From Aeromicrobium sp. PE09-221 (lineage in GTDB: Bacteria; Actinomycetota; Actinomycetes; Propionibacteriales; Nocardioidaceae): 64,000 nt of DNA. Every line of letters begins with the position of its first letter. Position 1 is the first letter of the stretch. The position numbers and the translations under genes were made by a program. Shown in pieces: positions 51,968 through 61,283 of the stretch. Where the stretch lies: assembly GCF_002174305.1 (NCBI RefSeq), contig NZ_MIJB01000002.1:1-64000 (forward strand), in the 5' to 3' direction. Under the pieces are notes generated by a model, which worked only from the letters and a program-made list of their open reading frames with translations, was not told the origin of the DNA and did not search any database.

Positions 51968-53461
51968 TCAGTGATGCGGGTGCGCCGACGCGGGGGCGCC
52001 AGCGCCGTGCTCGCGCAGCAGCGCGCGGGTCACCACGGTGCCGATCGCGGCCACGGCGGCGATGACGATCAACACCACCGTGTAGGCATGGTCGAAGGCC
52101 GCGCGGGCGTGGTCGACGAGTTCCTGATCGCCATGCGCATAGAGCAGGGTGGCGGCGAGGCTGTCCCCCGCCTCAGGCGGCGTGCCCGCCGGGAGGCTCA
52201 GGGTGGCGGTGTAGATCAGCGCGACGAGGCTGCCGATGAAGGCGACCGCGGTCAGATTGCCGAACTCATAGGACACCTCCTCGACCGAAGAGGCCATTCC
52301 CGCGCGGTGCGCCGGGGCATTGCCGACGATCGCCGTCGAGGCCACGCCCATCACGGAGCCCAACCCGAGCCCGAGGACGACCAATGCCGCCACGAAGGCG
52401 GGTAGCGCCCGGTCGAAGGTCAGCACGGCGAGCACCAGGCCGATCGTGGTGACGGCGAGTCCGCCGGCGATCAGCAGCCGCAGACCGACTCGGTGCAGGA
52501 ACCCGCCCGCGAGGAGGGCCGTCGGTGCCGACCCCAGGGCCACAGCGGTGACGAGCAGTCCCGACTGTAGGGGACTGAAACCCTCCACGAGCTGGAAACG
52601 CTGGGTGGTCACGAGTTGAAGACCGCCGAGGACGAACATCGTGAGGGCAGCCGCCAGGACTCCCGCCGAGAACGCCTTGTTGCGGAAGATGGTGAAGTCC
52701 AACAGCGGATAGGTGAGTCGGAGCTGACGGCGGACGAATGTGGCGAGGGAAACGATGGCGACGGCCGCAGCGATCGCGACAGTGGTCCAAGACGGCGGCA
52801 GGCTGGCGAATTCCTTGATCGTGATGACGACGGACACCAGTCCGGCCATCGCGAGCAGCGAGGACATCAGGTCCCATTGCTGGTCTCCGTCGACACGATC
52901 GGGAGGGGCGATCAGGAACGTGCCGATGAGGGCGATGACCACCACCGGCACGTTGATGAGGAAAACCGACCCCCACCAGAAGACCTCCAACAGAGCGCCA
53001 CCGAGGATCGGACCCAAGGCAGCGCCGACGACCGCGACGGAGCCCCAGACGGCGATCGCGAGATTGCGCTCGCGGACATCCTCGAAAGTCACGCGGATCA
53101 ACGCGAGCGTGGCCGGCATCATCGAGGCGGCGCCGACGGCGAGGAGTGCCCGGGCGCTGATGAGCGTGCCGGTTCCGGGCGCATAGGCCGCGACCAGTGA
53201 GGCCAGGCCGAAGATCACGAGGCCGATGCGGAACATCAGCACGTGTCCGAGCCGGTCGCCGAGGGTCCCGGCGCCGAGCAGCAGACCGGCCATCACGACC
53301 GGATAGGCGTTCATGATCCACAGCGCCTGCGAGGTGCTCGCACCGAGCTCCTCGATCAGGGTCGGCAGCGCCGTGTAGAGGACGGTGTTGTCGAGGGCGA
53401 TGAGCAGGAGGGCGCTGCTGACGACCGCCAGCAGCGACCAGCGACGTGCCGGGGAGATCAT
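51968..53461 (-). CDS. DHA2-family MFS multidrug efflux pump (EmrB/QacA-like)
   Basis: Predicted 497 residues, fourteen membrane segments. ALDNTVLYTALPTL (motif D1), LGDRLGHVLMFRIGL (motif A) and GSVAVVGAALGPILGGALLE (motif C, antiporter) define proton-coupled drug exporters. The tail ends HPHH. ATG 53461 has AAAGGA upstream. It diverges from the TetR gene with a shared operator. Confidence 0.87.
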   Translation of the reverse strand: MISPARRWSLLAVVSSALLLIALDNTVLYTALPTLIEELGASTSQALWIMNAYPVVMAGLLLGAGTLGDRLGHVLMFRIGLVIFGLASLVAAYAPGTGTLISARALLAVGAASMMPATLALIRVTFEDVRERNLAIAVWGSVAVVGAALGPILGGALLEVFWWGSVFLINVPVVVIALIGTFLIAPPDRVDGDQQWDLMSSLLAMAGLVSVVITIKEFASLPPSWTTVAIAAAVAIVSLATFVRRQLRLTYPLLDFTIFRNKAFSAGVLAAALTMFVLGGLQLVTTQRFQLVEGFSPLQSGLLVTAVALGSAPTALLAGGFLHRVGLRLLIAGGLAVTTIGLVLAVLTFDRALPAFVAALVVLGLGLGSVMGVASTAIVGNAPAHRAGMASSVEEVSYEFGNLTAVAFIGSLVALIYTATLSLPAGTPPEAGDSLAATLLYAHGDQELVDHARAAFDHAYTVVLIVIAAVAAIGTVVTRALLREHGAGAPASAHPHH

Positions 53462-53489
53462 GGGCGGTCCTTTCGGTCAGCAGCGTTCA

Positions 53490-53515
53490 AACTGTACCGG
53501 ATGGACGGTATAGTT
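53490..53515. promoter_or_regulatory. TetR-type operator between efflux pump and regulator
   Basis: AACTGTACCG and CGGTATAGTT flank a 6-bp centre. The arms match at nine of ten positions. The site lies 29 bp from the pump start and 32 bp from the TetR start, so one dimer pair could control both. Confidence 0.7.
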
Positions 53516-53546
53516 CGGGTGTCGAGTGCGTCACCAGGAGGTCATC

Positions 53547-54080
53547 ATGCGCGTCAGCAAGCGCGAGCACATCCTCGACACGGGTCTTGTCCTCATCGAG
53601 CGCGAGGGGCTCGCGGGTCTGACCTTCGAGGCGCTGGCCGCCGAGTCGGGTGTCACCAAAGGAGGGCTGCTCTACCACTTCCCGTCCCGGGAGGACCTGA
53701 TCGAGGCGATCCACCGGCATGTGGCAGAGCGGTGGAGTGCTGCCGTCGGCGCGGCCGCGGGGGATCGTGAGGCGGCGCAGCTCGACGACCGCGAACGGGT
53801 GGAGGCGTACCTGCGATCGACCACCGAGGCGACACGTGCGGAGCTGCTGCTGATGCTCGAAGCGGCCGACAACCGGTCGCTGCACCGAATCTGGCAGGAC
53901 GTGCTCGACCGGTGGGCGCCCTCGGCCGCGAGCAGCGCGGACGATGCCAGCGTGCGCCGGCTCATCGTTCAGCTGGCCGCCGACGGTCTCTGGCTGCATG
54001 CCGCCACTGGCGGCGAGCCGCTCTCAGCGGAGCTCCGTGCCCGAGTCGACCGTGAACTGACCTCACTGCTCGATCAGTGA
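53547..54080 (+). CDS. TetR-family regulator
   Basis: Predicted 177 residues. The HTH is REHILDTGLVLIEREGLAGLTF, EALAAESGVTKGGLLYHF and PSREDLIEAI; the helical C-domain is TetR_C-like. ATG 53547 has AGGAGG 5 bp upstream, better than the in-frame start at 53526. It likely represses the divergent efflux pump and itself through the site at 53490-53515, and is released by a pump substrate. Confidence 0.9.
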   Translation: MRVSKREHILDTGLVLIEREGLAGLTFEALAAESGVTKGGLLYHFPSREDLIEAIHRHVAERWSAAVGAAAGDREAAQLDDRERVEAYLRSTTEATRAELLLMLEAADNRSLHRIWQDVLDRWAPSAASSADDASVRRLIVQLAADGLWLHAATGGEPLSAELRARVDRELTSLLDQ

Positions 54081-54533
54081 GAGCTCCGTGGGTCGCGGCC
54101 CGCTCGCCGGGTGGCATCCGGTCTCTCGCCGAGCACCCGGTGGTAGTGACGGGTGAAGTGCGCCTGATCGGCATAGCCGAGGTCGGCGGCCAGCCCGGCG
54201 AGATCGATATCGGGCTCACGGAACAACCGCGTGGCCGCCTCCTGGAGTCCCCAGCAGTCCAGGAGCCACTTGGGGGAGACGCCCAGGCCCCGCGAGACGA
54301 GACGTTCGAGGGTGCGGGTCGAGAGCTCGAATCGCTCCGCGAGCTCGGTGTCCGGGTGAGAGTGGAGTCGTCCTCGGCCTCCGCGCAGACGGCGTTCAGC
54401 AGTCGTCCGGTACGCGTCACGCGACCGGCCGCGGGCTCCAGCCACATATGCAGTGCGGCCCCCAGGGTCTCGAGATCGCCCGGTTCCGGCAGGTCGGCAG
54501 GCGTCGCGGCCTGGGCCGCAGAGCAGTGAGAGC
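54074..54533 (-). pseudogene. AraC-family regulator remnant (5' lost, frameshifted)
   Basis: One frame holds DLETLGAALHMWLEPAAGRVTRTGRLLNAV to AEDDST. The neighbouring frame then carries the AraC DNA-binding part: DTELAERFELSTRTLERLVSRG, GVSPKWLLDC, LAADLGYADQAHFTRHYHRVLG. The frames switch near 54360. No start codon or N-terminal sensing domain remains before trmB. The gene is therefore broken twice. Confidence 0.75.
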
Positions 54534-55253
54534 TCAGCGGCGGACGGCGACGAGGTCGCGGATCGTACGACCCTTCGCGATGCCCTTCGCCTCGAACTTG
54601 GTCACCGGCCGCCCACCGAATCGCTCGGACCAGTCGCCGGAGAAGTCGAAGACCTCGGTGCGCGACAGCACCTCGCGCATCTGCTCGGCGTAGTCCTCCC
54701 AGTCCGTCGCAAGGCGCCAAGCACCGCCGGGGCGCAGAACCCGTGCGGCGAGGGGCACGAACTCGTCGGTCACCAGCCGGCGCTTGTGGTGACGCTTCTT
54801 GTGCCACGGGTCGGGGAACCAGACGCGCAGCTCCTGCAAGGAGGCCTCGGGCAGCATCGTGGCGAGTGCCTGGGCTGCGTCGACGACAGCGAGCCGCACA
54901 TTGGTGACCCCCTCGTGGCGCATCGTCACGAGGGTCTGGGCCACGCCGGGCACATAGACCTCGAGTCCGAGGAAGTCCGTTCCGGGGTTCTGCGCCGCGG
55001 CATGGACGAGCGCCTCGCCGCGGCCGCTGCCGATCTCCATGACGAGTGGCGCCTCGCGCCCGAAGGCCGCGACCGGATCGAGACGATGCGCTGTGTCGAC
55101 CGATGTGCTCGACACGGCCCGGGGGATCTCGAGGACGTAGGCCTCCGCGAGGTCGTCCCACGCGTCCTGCTGACGTTCGGTCAGCCGTCCGCCGCGGCGG
55201 ATGAAGGAGACGATCTCGCGATGGTACAGCGGGTCGACGGTCTCCTCACTCAC
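54534..55253 (-). CDS. trmB: tRNA (guanine-N7-)-methyltransferase TrmB
   Basis: Predicted 239 residues. LVMEIGSGRGEALVHAA is the SAM loop, FLGLEVY the acidic SAM contact, LRVWFPDPWHKKRHHKRRLV the family signature with tRNA-contacting residues, and TDWEDYAEQM a later motif. It makes m7G46 in tRNA. ATG 55253 is the natural start. Single gene, no operon evidence. Confidence 0.93.
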   Translation of the reverse strand: MSEETVDPLYHREIVSFIRRGGRLTERQQDAWDDLAEAYVLEIPRAVSSTSVDTAHRLDPVAAFGREAPLVMEIGSGRGEALVHAAAQNPGTDFLGLEVYVPGVAQTLVTMRHEGVTNVRLAVVDAAQALATMLPEASLQELRVWFPDPWHKKRHHKRRLVTDEFVPLAARVLRPGGAWRLATDWEDYAEQMREVLSRTEVFDFSGDWSERFGGRPVTKFEAKGIAKGRTIRDLVAVRR

Positions 55254-55353
55254 CCGGACACTCTACGAGGCGCTTCCACAGTGGTGGTGATCCGGTTGCG
55301 GCGTTCCACTACAATGAGAGGACTAGAGCACATCACACGACCCGGAGGAACCG

Positions 55354-56193
55354 ATGCGCAGTAGCAACCCCGTCTTCGCTCGAAGCGAGGAGTTCAACCG
55401 GGCCACGACGCCGTATTCGGATCCGTCCCAGTGGACGATCGACCTGAATGGCGACGCCGGCTCGGCCACCCCGCAGGCACCTGCCCGGACCGACCGGATG
55501 ACCGTCGACTCCGTGGTCGAGAAGACCGGCATCACGCTCGGTCTCGTCGCGCTCGCTGCGGCCGTCACCTGGTTCCTGACGCCTTCGCTGGATACCCCTG
55601 GCGCGCTGGGCGTAACGATGACCCTCGCGATGGGCGGCGCGATCGTCGGCTTCGTGCTGGCGATGGTCAACTCCTTCAAGAAGGTCATCAGCCCCGCTCT
55701 GGTGCTGGCCTACGCGGCGGTCGAGGGTGTGTTCGTCGGCGGTTTCTCCAAGGCGATCGCGGGCATGTTCGCCGAGGGCAGCCCGGGCATCGTGTTCCAG
55801 GCAGTGCTCGCCACGATCATCGCCTTCGCGGCCACGCTGGGCGCCTACAAGTTCTTCAACATCCAGGTCACCGAGAAGTTCCGCAAGGTCGTGACGATCT
55901 CGGTGTTCGCCTTCGTGGGCGTCATCATCGTCAACTTCATCCTCAGCTTCACGCCGCTGGTGAACGAGGGCGGTCTGCGCGGCTTCGGCATGCTCGGCCT
56001 GCTCGTCTCGGCCGTCGCTGTGGTCCTGGCCGTGTTCATGCTGATCCTCGACTTCGACTACGTCGAGAAGGGTGTGGCCGCCGGTCTGCCGCAGCGTGAG
56101 TCCTGGCGCGCGGCCTTCGGCCTGACGGTGACGCTGATCTGGCTCTACATCGAGATCCTGCGTATCCTCGCGATCTTCGCCAATAACGACTGA
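55354..56193 (+). CDS. Bax inhibitor-1/YccA-family membrane protein
   Basis: Predicted 279 residues. A polar N-terminus of about 60 residues precedes seven membrane segments. The late aspartates in LILDFDYVEKGVAAGLP and ETW-like RESWRAAFGLTVTLIWLYIEILRIL are the BI-1 family pH-sensing and pore elements. Bacterial members act as calcium leak channels or proteostasis factors; role here unknown. A GGAGG site precedes the ATG and a terminator follows. Confidence 0.88.
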   Translation: MRSSNPVFARSEEFNRATTPYSDPSQWTIDLNGDAGSATPQAPARTDRMTVDSVVEKTGITLGLVALAAAVTWFLTPSLDTPGALGVTMTLAMGGAIVGFVLAMVNSFKKVISPALVLAYAAVEGVFVGGFSKAIAGMFAEGSPGIVFQAVLATIIAFAATLGAYKFFNIQVTEKFRKVVTISVFAFVGVIIVNFILSFTPLVNEGGLRGFGMLGLLVSAVAVVLAVFMLILDFDYVEKGVAAGLPQRESWRAAFGLTVTLIWLYIEILRILAIFANND

Positions 56194-56203
56194 TCTGGCG
56201 CTG

Positions 56204-56239
56204 AAGGGCCGGTACTCCAGGTGGAGTGCCGGCCCTTTC
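56204..56239 (+). terminator. terminator after the BI-1 gene
   Basis: AAGGGCCGGTACTCC pairs with GGAGTGCCGGCCCTT (one mismatch) around a 4-base loop and is followed by a short T-run. It starts 10 bp after the stop. Confidence 0.85.
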
Positions 56240-56364
56240 GTCTGTCCATCGGACGTGTATCGCCTCGCGTGTGGCGGTAGACCATCGACCTCACCAAGGG
56301 CAGGTCCGGATAACGTTGTTGGCCTACCGCCGCCGGCCTCGGAGGGCTCGTGTCCTGGCGCGAG

Positions 56365-57267
56365 TCATCGACGGCGGCGAAGCACGCGGGCGAGGCGGCC
56401 GTCGCGGACGACCTGGGTGCCGCCGAGCTTGCTCGCCTCGGTAGCCGCCTGGGCGACGCTCATATAGTCCCGAGGCGCCCCGGTGTACTTCTCGGAGCGT
56501 CGCTCGCGCCAGGAGGCGGCGGCACCCGCGTTGAGGAACGAGACCATCGTGGCGTAGCCGACATCCGAAGGATGGAAGCGATCCTCGCCGAAGAGGATGT
56601 CTCCCTTCGAGACGAAGAGCGGACCGAGCAGATCCGCGAGCGTGACGGCCCGGCCGCCTTCCGCGAGCGTGGCGATCAGCTGGGCTCGTGCCATCTTGCG
56701 GCTCAGGATCCGTGCGGCGACCCGCAGCGGCTGCGGCAGTTGTTTGATGGTGCCGAGGTCCGGGCAGGTGCCCACGACGACTTCGGCGCCCAAGGACCGC
56801 AGCTCGGCGATGGCCGCTGCCAGCAGTCGTCCCGCGCGTCGTGGCGGAACCTGGTGGGTGACGTCATTGGCGCCGATGACGATGATGGCGAGGTCGGGCA
56901 GGTGGGAGCGGCCTTCGGCGATCTGCTCGCGCAGGTGCGAAGAGCGTGCCCCCACCTTGGCGACCGTGGCGATGTCGACCGGGGCGTCGATGAGATGCGA
57001 CAGACCGAGTCCGATGAGAGCCGCGGGTGTCTGATCGGCGCGTTTCATGCCGTATCCGACCGCGGCGGAGTCGCCCATGAGCAGGACGCGGAGCGGCTTG
57101 CCGGGGAGGTCGACTCCGTACACGCCGTCGGAGAGCGGGGGTACTTCGTCGGTGGTGCCGATGCGCTTGCGGGCGAGGAGTACCTCGCCGATGAGGAGCC
57201 CGTACAGACCCGACAGGGCGACGAGGGCGCCGGCGGCGGCTTTCGTCGTCTTGTCCGGAAGGGCCAT
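56365..57267 (-). CDS. SGNH/GDSL hydrolase
   Basis: Predicted 300 residues with one N-terminal hydrophobic segment (AAAGALVALSGLYGLLIGEVLLA). LLMGDSAAVGYG gives the nucleophile Ser, GARSS the block-II Gly, GANDV the block-III Asn, and DRFHPSDVGY the Asp/His pair. It is an esterase or lipase facing the membrane; substrate unknown. It diverges from the tyrosine phosphatase. Confidence 0.87.
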   Translation of the reverse strand: MALPDKTTKAAAGALVALSGLYGLLIGEVLLARKRIGTTDEVPPLSDGVYGVDLPGKPLRVLLMGDSAAVGYGMKRADQTPAALIGLGLSHLIDAPVDIATVAKVGARSSHLREQIAEGRSHLPDLAIIVIGANDVTHQVPPRRAGRLLAAAIAELRSLGAEVVVGTCPDLGTIKQLPQPLRVAARILSRKMARAQLIATLAEGGRAVTLADLLGPLFVSKGDILFGEDRFHPSDVGYATMVSFLNAGAAASWRERRSEKYTGAPRDYMSVAQAATEASKLGGTQVVRDGRLARVLRRRR

Positions 57268-57351
57268 GGCTCCATCCTAGGGATGGGCTACGACGCCGAT
57301 GGCGAGGCCGCTGGACCGTGGAAGATCGGTGTCCTCGCCTACCATGGCGGT

Positions 57352-58032
57352 GTGAGTGAATTCGTACCCAACCTGCGCGATATCGGCGGGATGGTGGCCG
57401 CGGACGGCGTATTGCGCACCGGTCGGCTGCTGCGCAGCGCCCTGCCCCAGGCCGATGATCGGGTCCCCGAGGGTGTCACCTGGCCGCCCCGTGTGGTGCT
57501 CGACCTCCGATCGGCAGGTGAAGTCGAGCCTCAGCACCCGCTCGCTCACACAGGAGCCCGCGTGCTGTCGTTCCCGCTGTTGAGCGCGCTGCGTCCGGGG
57601 GTGACCCCGCCGGGGAGCCTCGCCGAGCTCTACCTGCTGATGCTCCGGACCTCGGCACCGTATCTGGTCGAGGTGATCGACGAGATCGCCTCGGCGGAGG
57701 GCCCGACGCTCGTTCACTGCGCCGCGGGCAAGGACCGCACTGGCGTCTCCGTGGCACTGGCGCTCTCCCTCCTCGGCGTGCGGCGCGACGACATCGTCGA
57801 GGACTATCTGGTCACGGCGCAGCACGAGGACGAGATCGAGGCGCGCTTCCGGAGGGTCCTCGGCCCGCGTCGTGCGGAGATCCCGGCCGCGTACTTCGCC
57901 ACGCCCGTCGAGGCGATCGCTGCCGTCCTCGACTCCTGGGAGTCGCACGACGACGGCGTCCACGGATGGTTCCGGGCCGCCGGGGGCGATGTGAGCGCGG
58001 TGGACCGCCTGCGTGAACGGCTCGTCGGATGA
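57352..58032 (+). CDS. tyrosine-protein phosphatase (PtpB/MPtpB-like)
   Basis: Predicted 226 residues. VHCAAGKDRTGVSVALAL is the CX5R loop with the extra Lys-Asp typical of the PtpB/tyrosine-phosphatase-3 family; NLRDIGGM at the start and RSALPQ fit. It dephosphorylates phosphotyrosine, phosphoserine or phosphoinositides. Start GTG 57352 immediately precedes the conserved part. The pirin gene overlaps its stop by 4 bp. Confidence 0.85.
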   Translation: MSEFVPNLRDIGGMVAADGVLRTGRLLRSALPQADDRVPEGVTWPPRVVLDLRSAGEVEPQHPLAHTGARVLSFPLLSALRPGVTPPGSLAELYLLMLRTSAPYLVEVIDEIASAEGPTLVHCAAGKDRTGVSVALALSLLGVRRDDIVEDYLVTAQHEDEIEARFRRVLGPRRAEIPAAYFATPVEAIAAVLDSWESHDDGVHGWFRAAGGDVSAVDRLRERLVG

Positions 58033-58925
58033 TCGGCGACCACACGATCCCGGCCCGCGAGGTCCCGCTCGGTGGCCTGCGTCAGCTGACGGTGCACCGC
58101 ACGCTTCCGAGCCGAGCGCTGCCCACGATCGGCGCCTGGTGCTTCGTCGACCATTTCGGCCCCACCGATGAGGCCATGACGGTGCTGCCGCATCCGCACA
58201 CCGGTCTGCAGACGGTCACCTGGCCGATGAGCGGTGAGATCCGCCACCGTGACAGCCTGGGCAGCGATGTCGTCCTTAAGCCCGGCGAGCTCAATCTCAT
58301 GACCTCGGGGGACGGCGTGTCTCACTCGGAGTTCTCGGTTGACGCCGCGGAGCCGATGCACGGTATCCAGCTGTGGGTGGCGCTTCCCGATGCCGACCGC
58401 CGAGGGCGCGCCGGGTTCGAGCATCACGCCGATCTACCCCGCGTCGAGGGCGACGGCTGGCGGGCGACGGTGCTGGTGGGCGAGTTCGGCGGTGGTCGTT
58501 CGGCGGCCACGGTGTTCTCACCGCTGATGGGTGCGGAGGTGCGCCTCGAGGCCGGCACCCACGTTCTGCCGCTGAATCCGGCCTTCGAGCACGGTTTGCT
58601 CGCGGTCGACTCCCCGCTGATCATCGAGGGCGAGCAGGTCGAGCATCGGCTGCTGCGCTACCTCGCGCCCGGACGCGACCAGGTCGAGGTCTCCATCGAG
58701 GGCGCAGCGACGGTGATGCTGCTCGGTGGTGAGCCCTTCGACGAGGAGCTCGTCATGTGGTGGAACTTCATCGGTCGTACCCACGAGGACATCGTCCGGG
58801 CACGCGAGGACTGGCAGGCGCAGGCCGCGCGTTTCGGACAGGTCGACGGCCATGACGGGCAGATCATCCCGGCGCCGCCCATGCCGGATCTGCGGTTGAG
58901 GCCGCGCAAGCGCCAGCTTCGCTGA
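58029..58925 (+). CDS. pirin-family protein
   Basis: Predicted 298 residues, two cupin domains. CFVDHFGPT, LPHPHTGLQTVTW and the later GVSHSE contain the metal His/Glu set (HPHTG, E, H) of pirin. Some members are quercetin dioxygenases, others redox-linked regulators. It is translationally coupled to the phosphatase (ATGA). Confidence 0.88.
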   Translation: MIGDHTIPAREVPLGGLRQLTVHRTLPSRALPTIGAWCFVDHFGPTDEAMTVLPHPHTGLQTVTWPMSGEIRHRDSLGSDVVLKPGELNLMTSGDGVSHSEFSVDAAEPMHGIQLWVALPDADRRGRAGFEHHADLPRVEGDGWRATVLVGEFGGGRSAATVFSPLMGAEVRLEAGTHVLPLNPAFEHGLLAVDSPLIIEGEQVEHRLLRYLAPGRDQVEVSIEGAATVMLLGGEPFDEELVMWWNFIGRTHEDIVRAREDWQAQAARFGQVDGHDGQIIPAPPMPDLRLRPRKRQLR

Positions 58926-58966
58926 GGGCCCCTCGACGCGGCCGACCCCTTCCGCTCCTGCAGCGG

Positions 58967-58989
58967 TTCGGATACTGTCAGTATCCGAA
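58967..58989. promoter_or_regulatory. perfect 23-bp palindromic operator upstream of SDR-P450 operon
   Basis: TTCGGATACTG-T-CAGTATCCGAA is a flawless dyad ending 15 bp before the SDR start, typical of TetR-family sites. No regulator gene is adjacent, so its repressor must be encoded elsewhere. Confidence 0.8.
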
Positions 58990-59004
58990 TCACTTGGAGG
59001 CTCC

Positions 59005-59823
59005 ATGACCTACTTCACCGGGCGGGTCGCCGTCGTCACGGGTGCTGGCTCGGGGATCGGCAGGGCACTGGCCGTCGAGCTTGCGAGACGCGGCGCGCGG
59101 GTCGCGATGAGCGATATCGACACGGCAGGGCTCGCCGAGACCGCTGACCTGGCGTCGAGATGCGGTGCCGACCTGCGCAGCGATCATCTGGATGTGACGG
59201 AGCGCGATGCCGTTCTCGCCTATGCGGCGTCGGTGGCCGAGGAGTTCGGCGCCGTGAACATCGTCATCAACAACGCGGGCATCGCCTTCACCGGGGACAT
59301 CGAGGAGATGGAGTTCAAGGACCTCGAGCGGGTCACGGATGTGGACTACTGGGGCGTCGTCAACGGCACGAAGGCCTTCTTGCCGCATCTGATCGCCTCC
59401 GGTGACGGACACGTCGTCAACCTGTCGAGTGTCTTCGGTCTCATCTCCGTGCCCAGCCAGGGTGCCTACAATGCGGCGAAGTTCGCCACCCGCGGATTCA
59501 CCGAGGCCTTGCGGATGGAGATGATCGCCAAGCGCCGCCCGGTCTCGGTCACGTGCGTGCACCCCGGCGGCATCAAGACGAATATCGCCCGGAGCGCGGG
59601 GCAGAGTGCCGGTCGCGATCACGATGCGCTGGCATCGTCCTTCGACCGCATCGCGCGCACCAGTCCGGAGAAGGCAGCCCGGATCATCCTCACCGGCGTC
59701 CAGAAGCGCAAGGCGCGTGTACTGATCGGCGCCGATGCTGTGGCGATCGACGCGCTGGCTCGCATCGCCGGACCTGCCTACCAACGGCTCGTGGCAGCCA
59801 TCGGCACGCGGAACGGCCTGTGA
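59005..59823 (+). CDS. short-chain dehydrogenase/reductase
   Basis: Predicted 272 residues. VVTGAGSGIGRALA binds NAD(P), INNAGIA is the NNAG element, NLSSVFG the catalytic Ser and YNAAKFA the Tyr/Lys pair. VHPGGIKTNIARSA marks the substrate loop. It oxidises or reduces an alcohol/ketone, perhaps the product of the coupled P450. GGAGG precedes ATG 59005. Confidence 0.9.
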   Translation: MTYFTGRVAVVTGAGSGIGRALAVELARRGARVAMSDIDTAGLAETADLASRCGADLRSDHLDVTERDAVLAYAASVAEEFGAVNIVINNAGIAFTGDIEEMEFKDLERVTDVDYWGVVNGTKAFLPHLIASGDGHVVNLSSVFGLISVPSQGAYNAAKFATRGFTEALRMEMIAKRRPVSVTCVHPGGIKTNIARSAGQSAGRDHDALASSFDRIARTSPEKAARIILTGVQKRKARVLIGADAVAIDALARIAGPAYQRLVAAIGTRNGL

Positions 59824-61283
59824 TGGTCCGCAACGCGTGGTCGCAGACCTTCGAACATCCCTCCGGGCGCCTGCCGATCGCCGGCGATGCTCGGCATCTG
59901 CGCGACGGCACGCCATTGCGCAATGTCATGCGCCTGGCGCCGAAGTTCGGTGAAATCTTCGAGATCAAGGTATTCGGGCAGAAGTTCGTCTTCGTGCAGA
60001 GCGCCGAGCTGGCCGCCGAGCTGTGTGATGAGAAGCGATTCCACAAGGCCCTGTCGCCCGCACTGGCGGCTTTGCGCGAGTTCGTGGGCGATGCGCTCTT
60101 CACCGCCTATGACGGAGAGGAGAACTGGCAGCGGGCGCACGACATCCTGATGCCGGCCTTCTCGCGCGATTCCATGCGGGGCTATCACGCGACGATGCTC
60201 GAGACCGCCGCCGAGATGTTCGCGGTGTGGGATCGCCTCGACGAGCCGGTCGATGTCACGGCGGACATGACCAAGCTGACGATGGAGACGATCAGCCGCT
60301 GCGCCTTCAGCCGTGACTTCGGGTCCTTCACCTCCCGAGAGGTGCATCCCTTCGTGCCGGCCATGGTGGCGGCGCTGACGACCGGCATGCGCAAGGCCTC
60401 CCTCGACACGATCCCGGGCGGCAAACGCATCGCCCGCAGGATCGATGAGGAGAATGCCGATCACATGGCCTATGTCGATGAGCTCGTCGACGGGCTCATC
60501 CGCGATCGTCGCGACGGGGGAGAGGAGCGCGGCGATCTGCTCGACCTCATGCTGCAGACCGAGCATCCGGAGTCGGGGGAGCGGCTCTCGGATCTCAACA
60601 TCCGCCATCAGATCCTGACCTTCCTCGTGGCCGGGCATGAGACCACGTCAGGTGCCCTGAGCTTCGTGCTGTACTACCTGTCGCGGAACCCGTCCGCGCT
60701 GGCCGCCGCGCACGCCGAGACCGACGCGATCCTGGGTGACGAACGTGATGCGGAGCCGACCTTCGAACAGGTCCCCAAGTTCCGCCATCTGCGTCGCGTG
60801 CTCGACGAGGCGCTACGGCTCTGGCCGACGGCACCGGCCTTCGCGCGCAGTCCGCGCGAGGAGACCATGCTGGCTGGCAAGTACCGGATGCGGCCCGATG
60901 ACTGGGCGCTCGTCATCCTGCCCTTGACGCATCGGGATCCCGCCGTCTGGGGTGAGGACGCGGAGGAGTTCAACCCCGATCGGTTCCTTCCCGAGAACAG
61001 CCGTGGGCGCGCCAAGAACATCTACAAGCCTTTCGGCACCGGAGAACGGGCATGCATCGGACGGCAGTTCGCCCTGCACGAGGCGATTCTGGTGCTGGCC
61101 CGGATCCTGCACCGCTATGAGATCATCGGCGATCCCCACTATGAGTTGAAGATCGAGGAACGGCTCACCATCGTGCCGCGGTGCTTCCGCCTCGAGTTCG
61201 CCCCTCGCACGCCCTCGGTCGCACATCCCGTGCGAAGTGCCGGGATCCGCGTTAGAAATGAAAGGGATGAGCACTCCGCTTGA
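59823..61283 (+). CDS. cytochrome P450 (CYP102-like heme domain, no reductase)
   Basis: Predicted 486 residues. AGHETTSGAL is the I-helix oxygen site, DEALRLWPT the ExxR helix, and FGTGERACIGRQFA the heme loop with Cys411. The sequence is closest in feel to fatty-acid hydroxylase heme domains, but no FMN/FAD reductase is fused, so a separate electron donor is needed. The ATG overlaps the SDR stop by 1 bp. Confidence 0.9.
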   Translation: MVRNAWSQTFEHPSGRLPIAGDARHLRDGTPLRNVMRLAPKFGEIFEIKVFGQKFVFVQSAELAAELCDEKRFHKALSPALAALREFVGDALFTAYDGEENWQRAHDILMPAFSRDSMRGYHATMLETAAEMFAVWDRLDEPVDVTADMTKLTMETISRCAFSRDFGSFTSREVHPFVPAMVAALTTGMRKASLDTIPGGKRIARRIDEENADHMAYVDELVDGLIRDRRDGGEERGDLLDLMLQTEHPESGERLSDLNIRHQILTFLVAGHETTSGALSFVLYYLSRNPSALAAAHAETDAILGDERDAEPTFEQVPKFRHLRRVLDEALRLWPTAPAFARSPREETMLAGKYRMRPDDWALVILPLTHRDPAVWGEDAEEFNPDRFLPENSRGRAKNIYKPFGTGERACIGRQFALHEAILVLARILHRYEIIGDPHYELKIEERLTIVPRCFRLEFAPRTPSVAHPVRSAGIRVRNERDEHSA

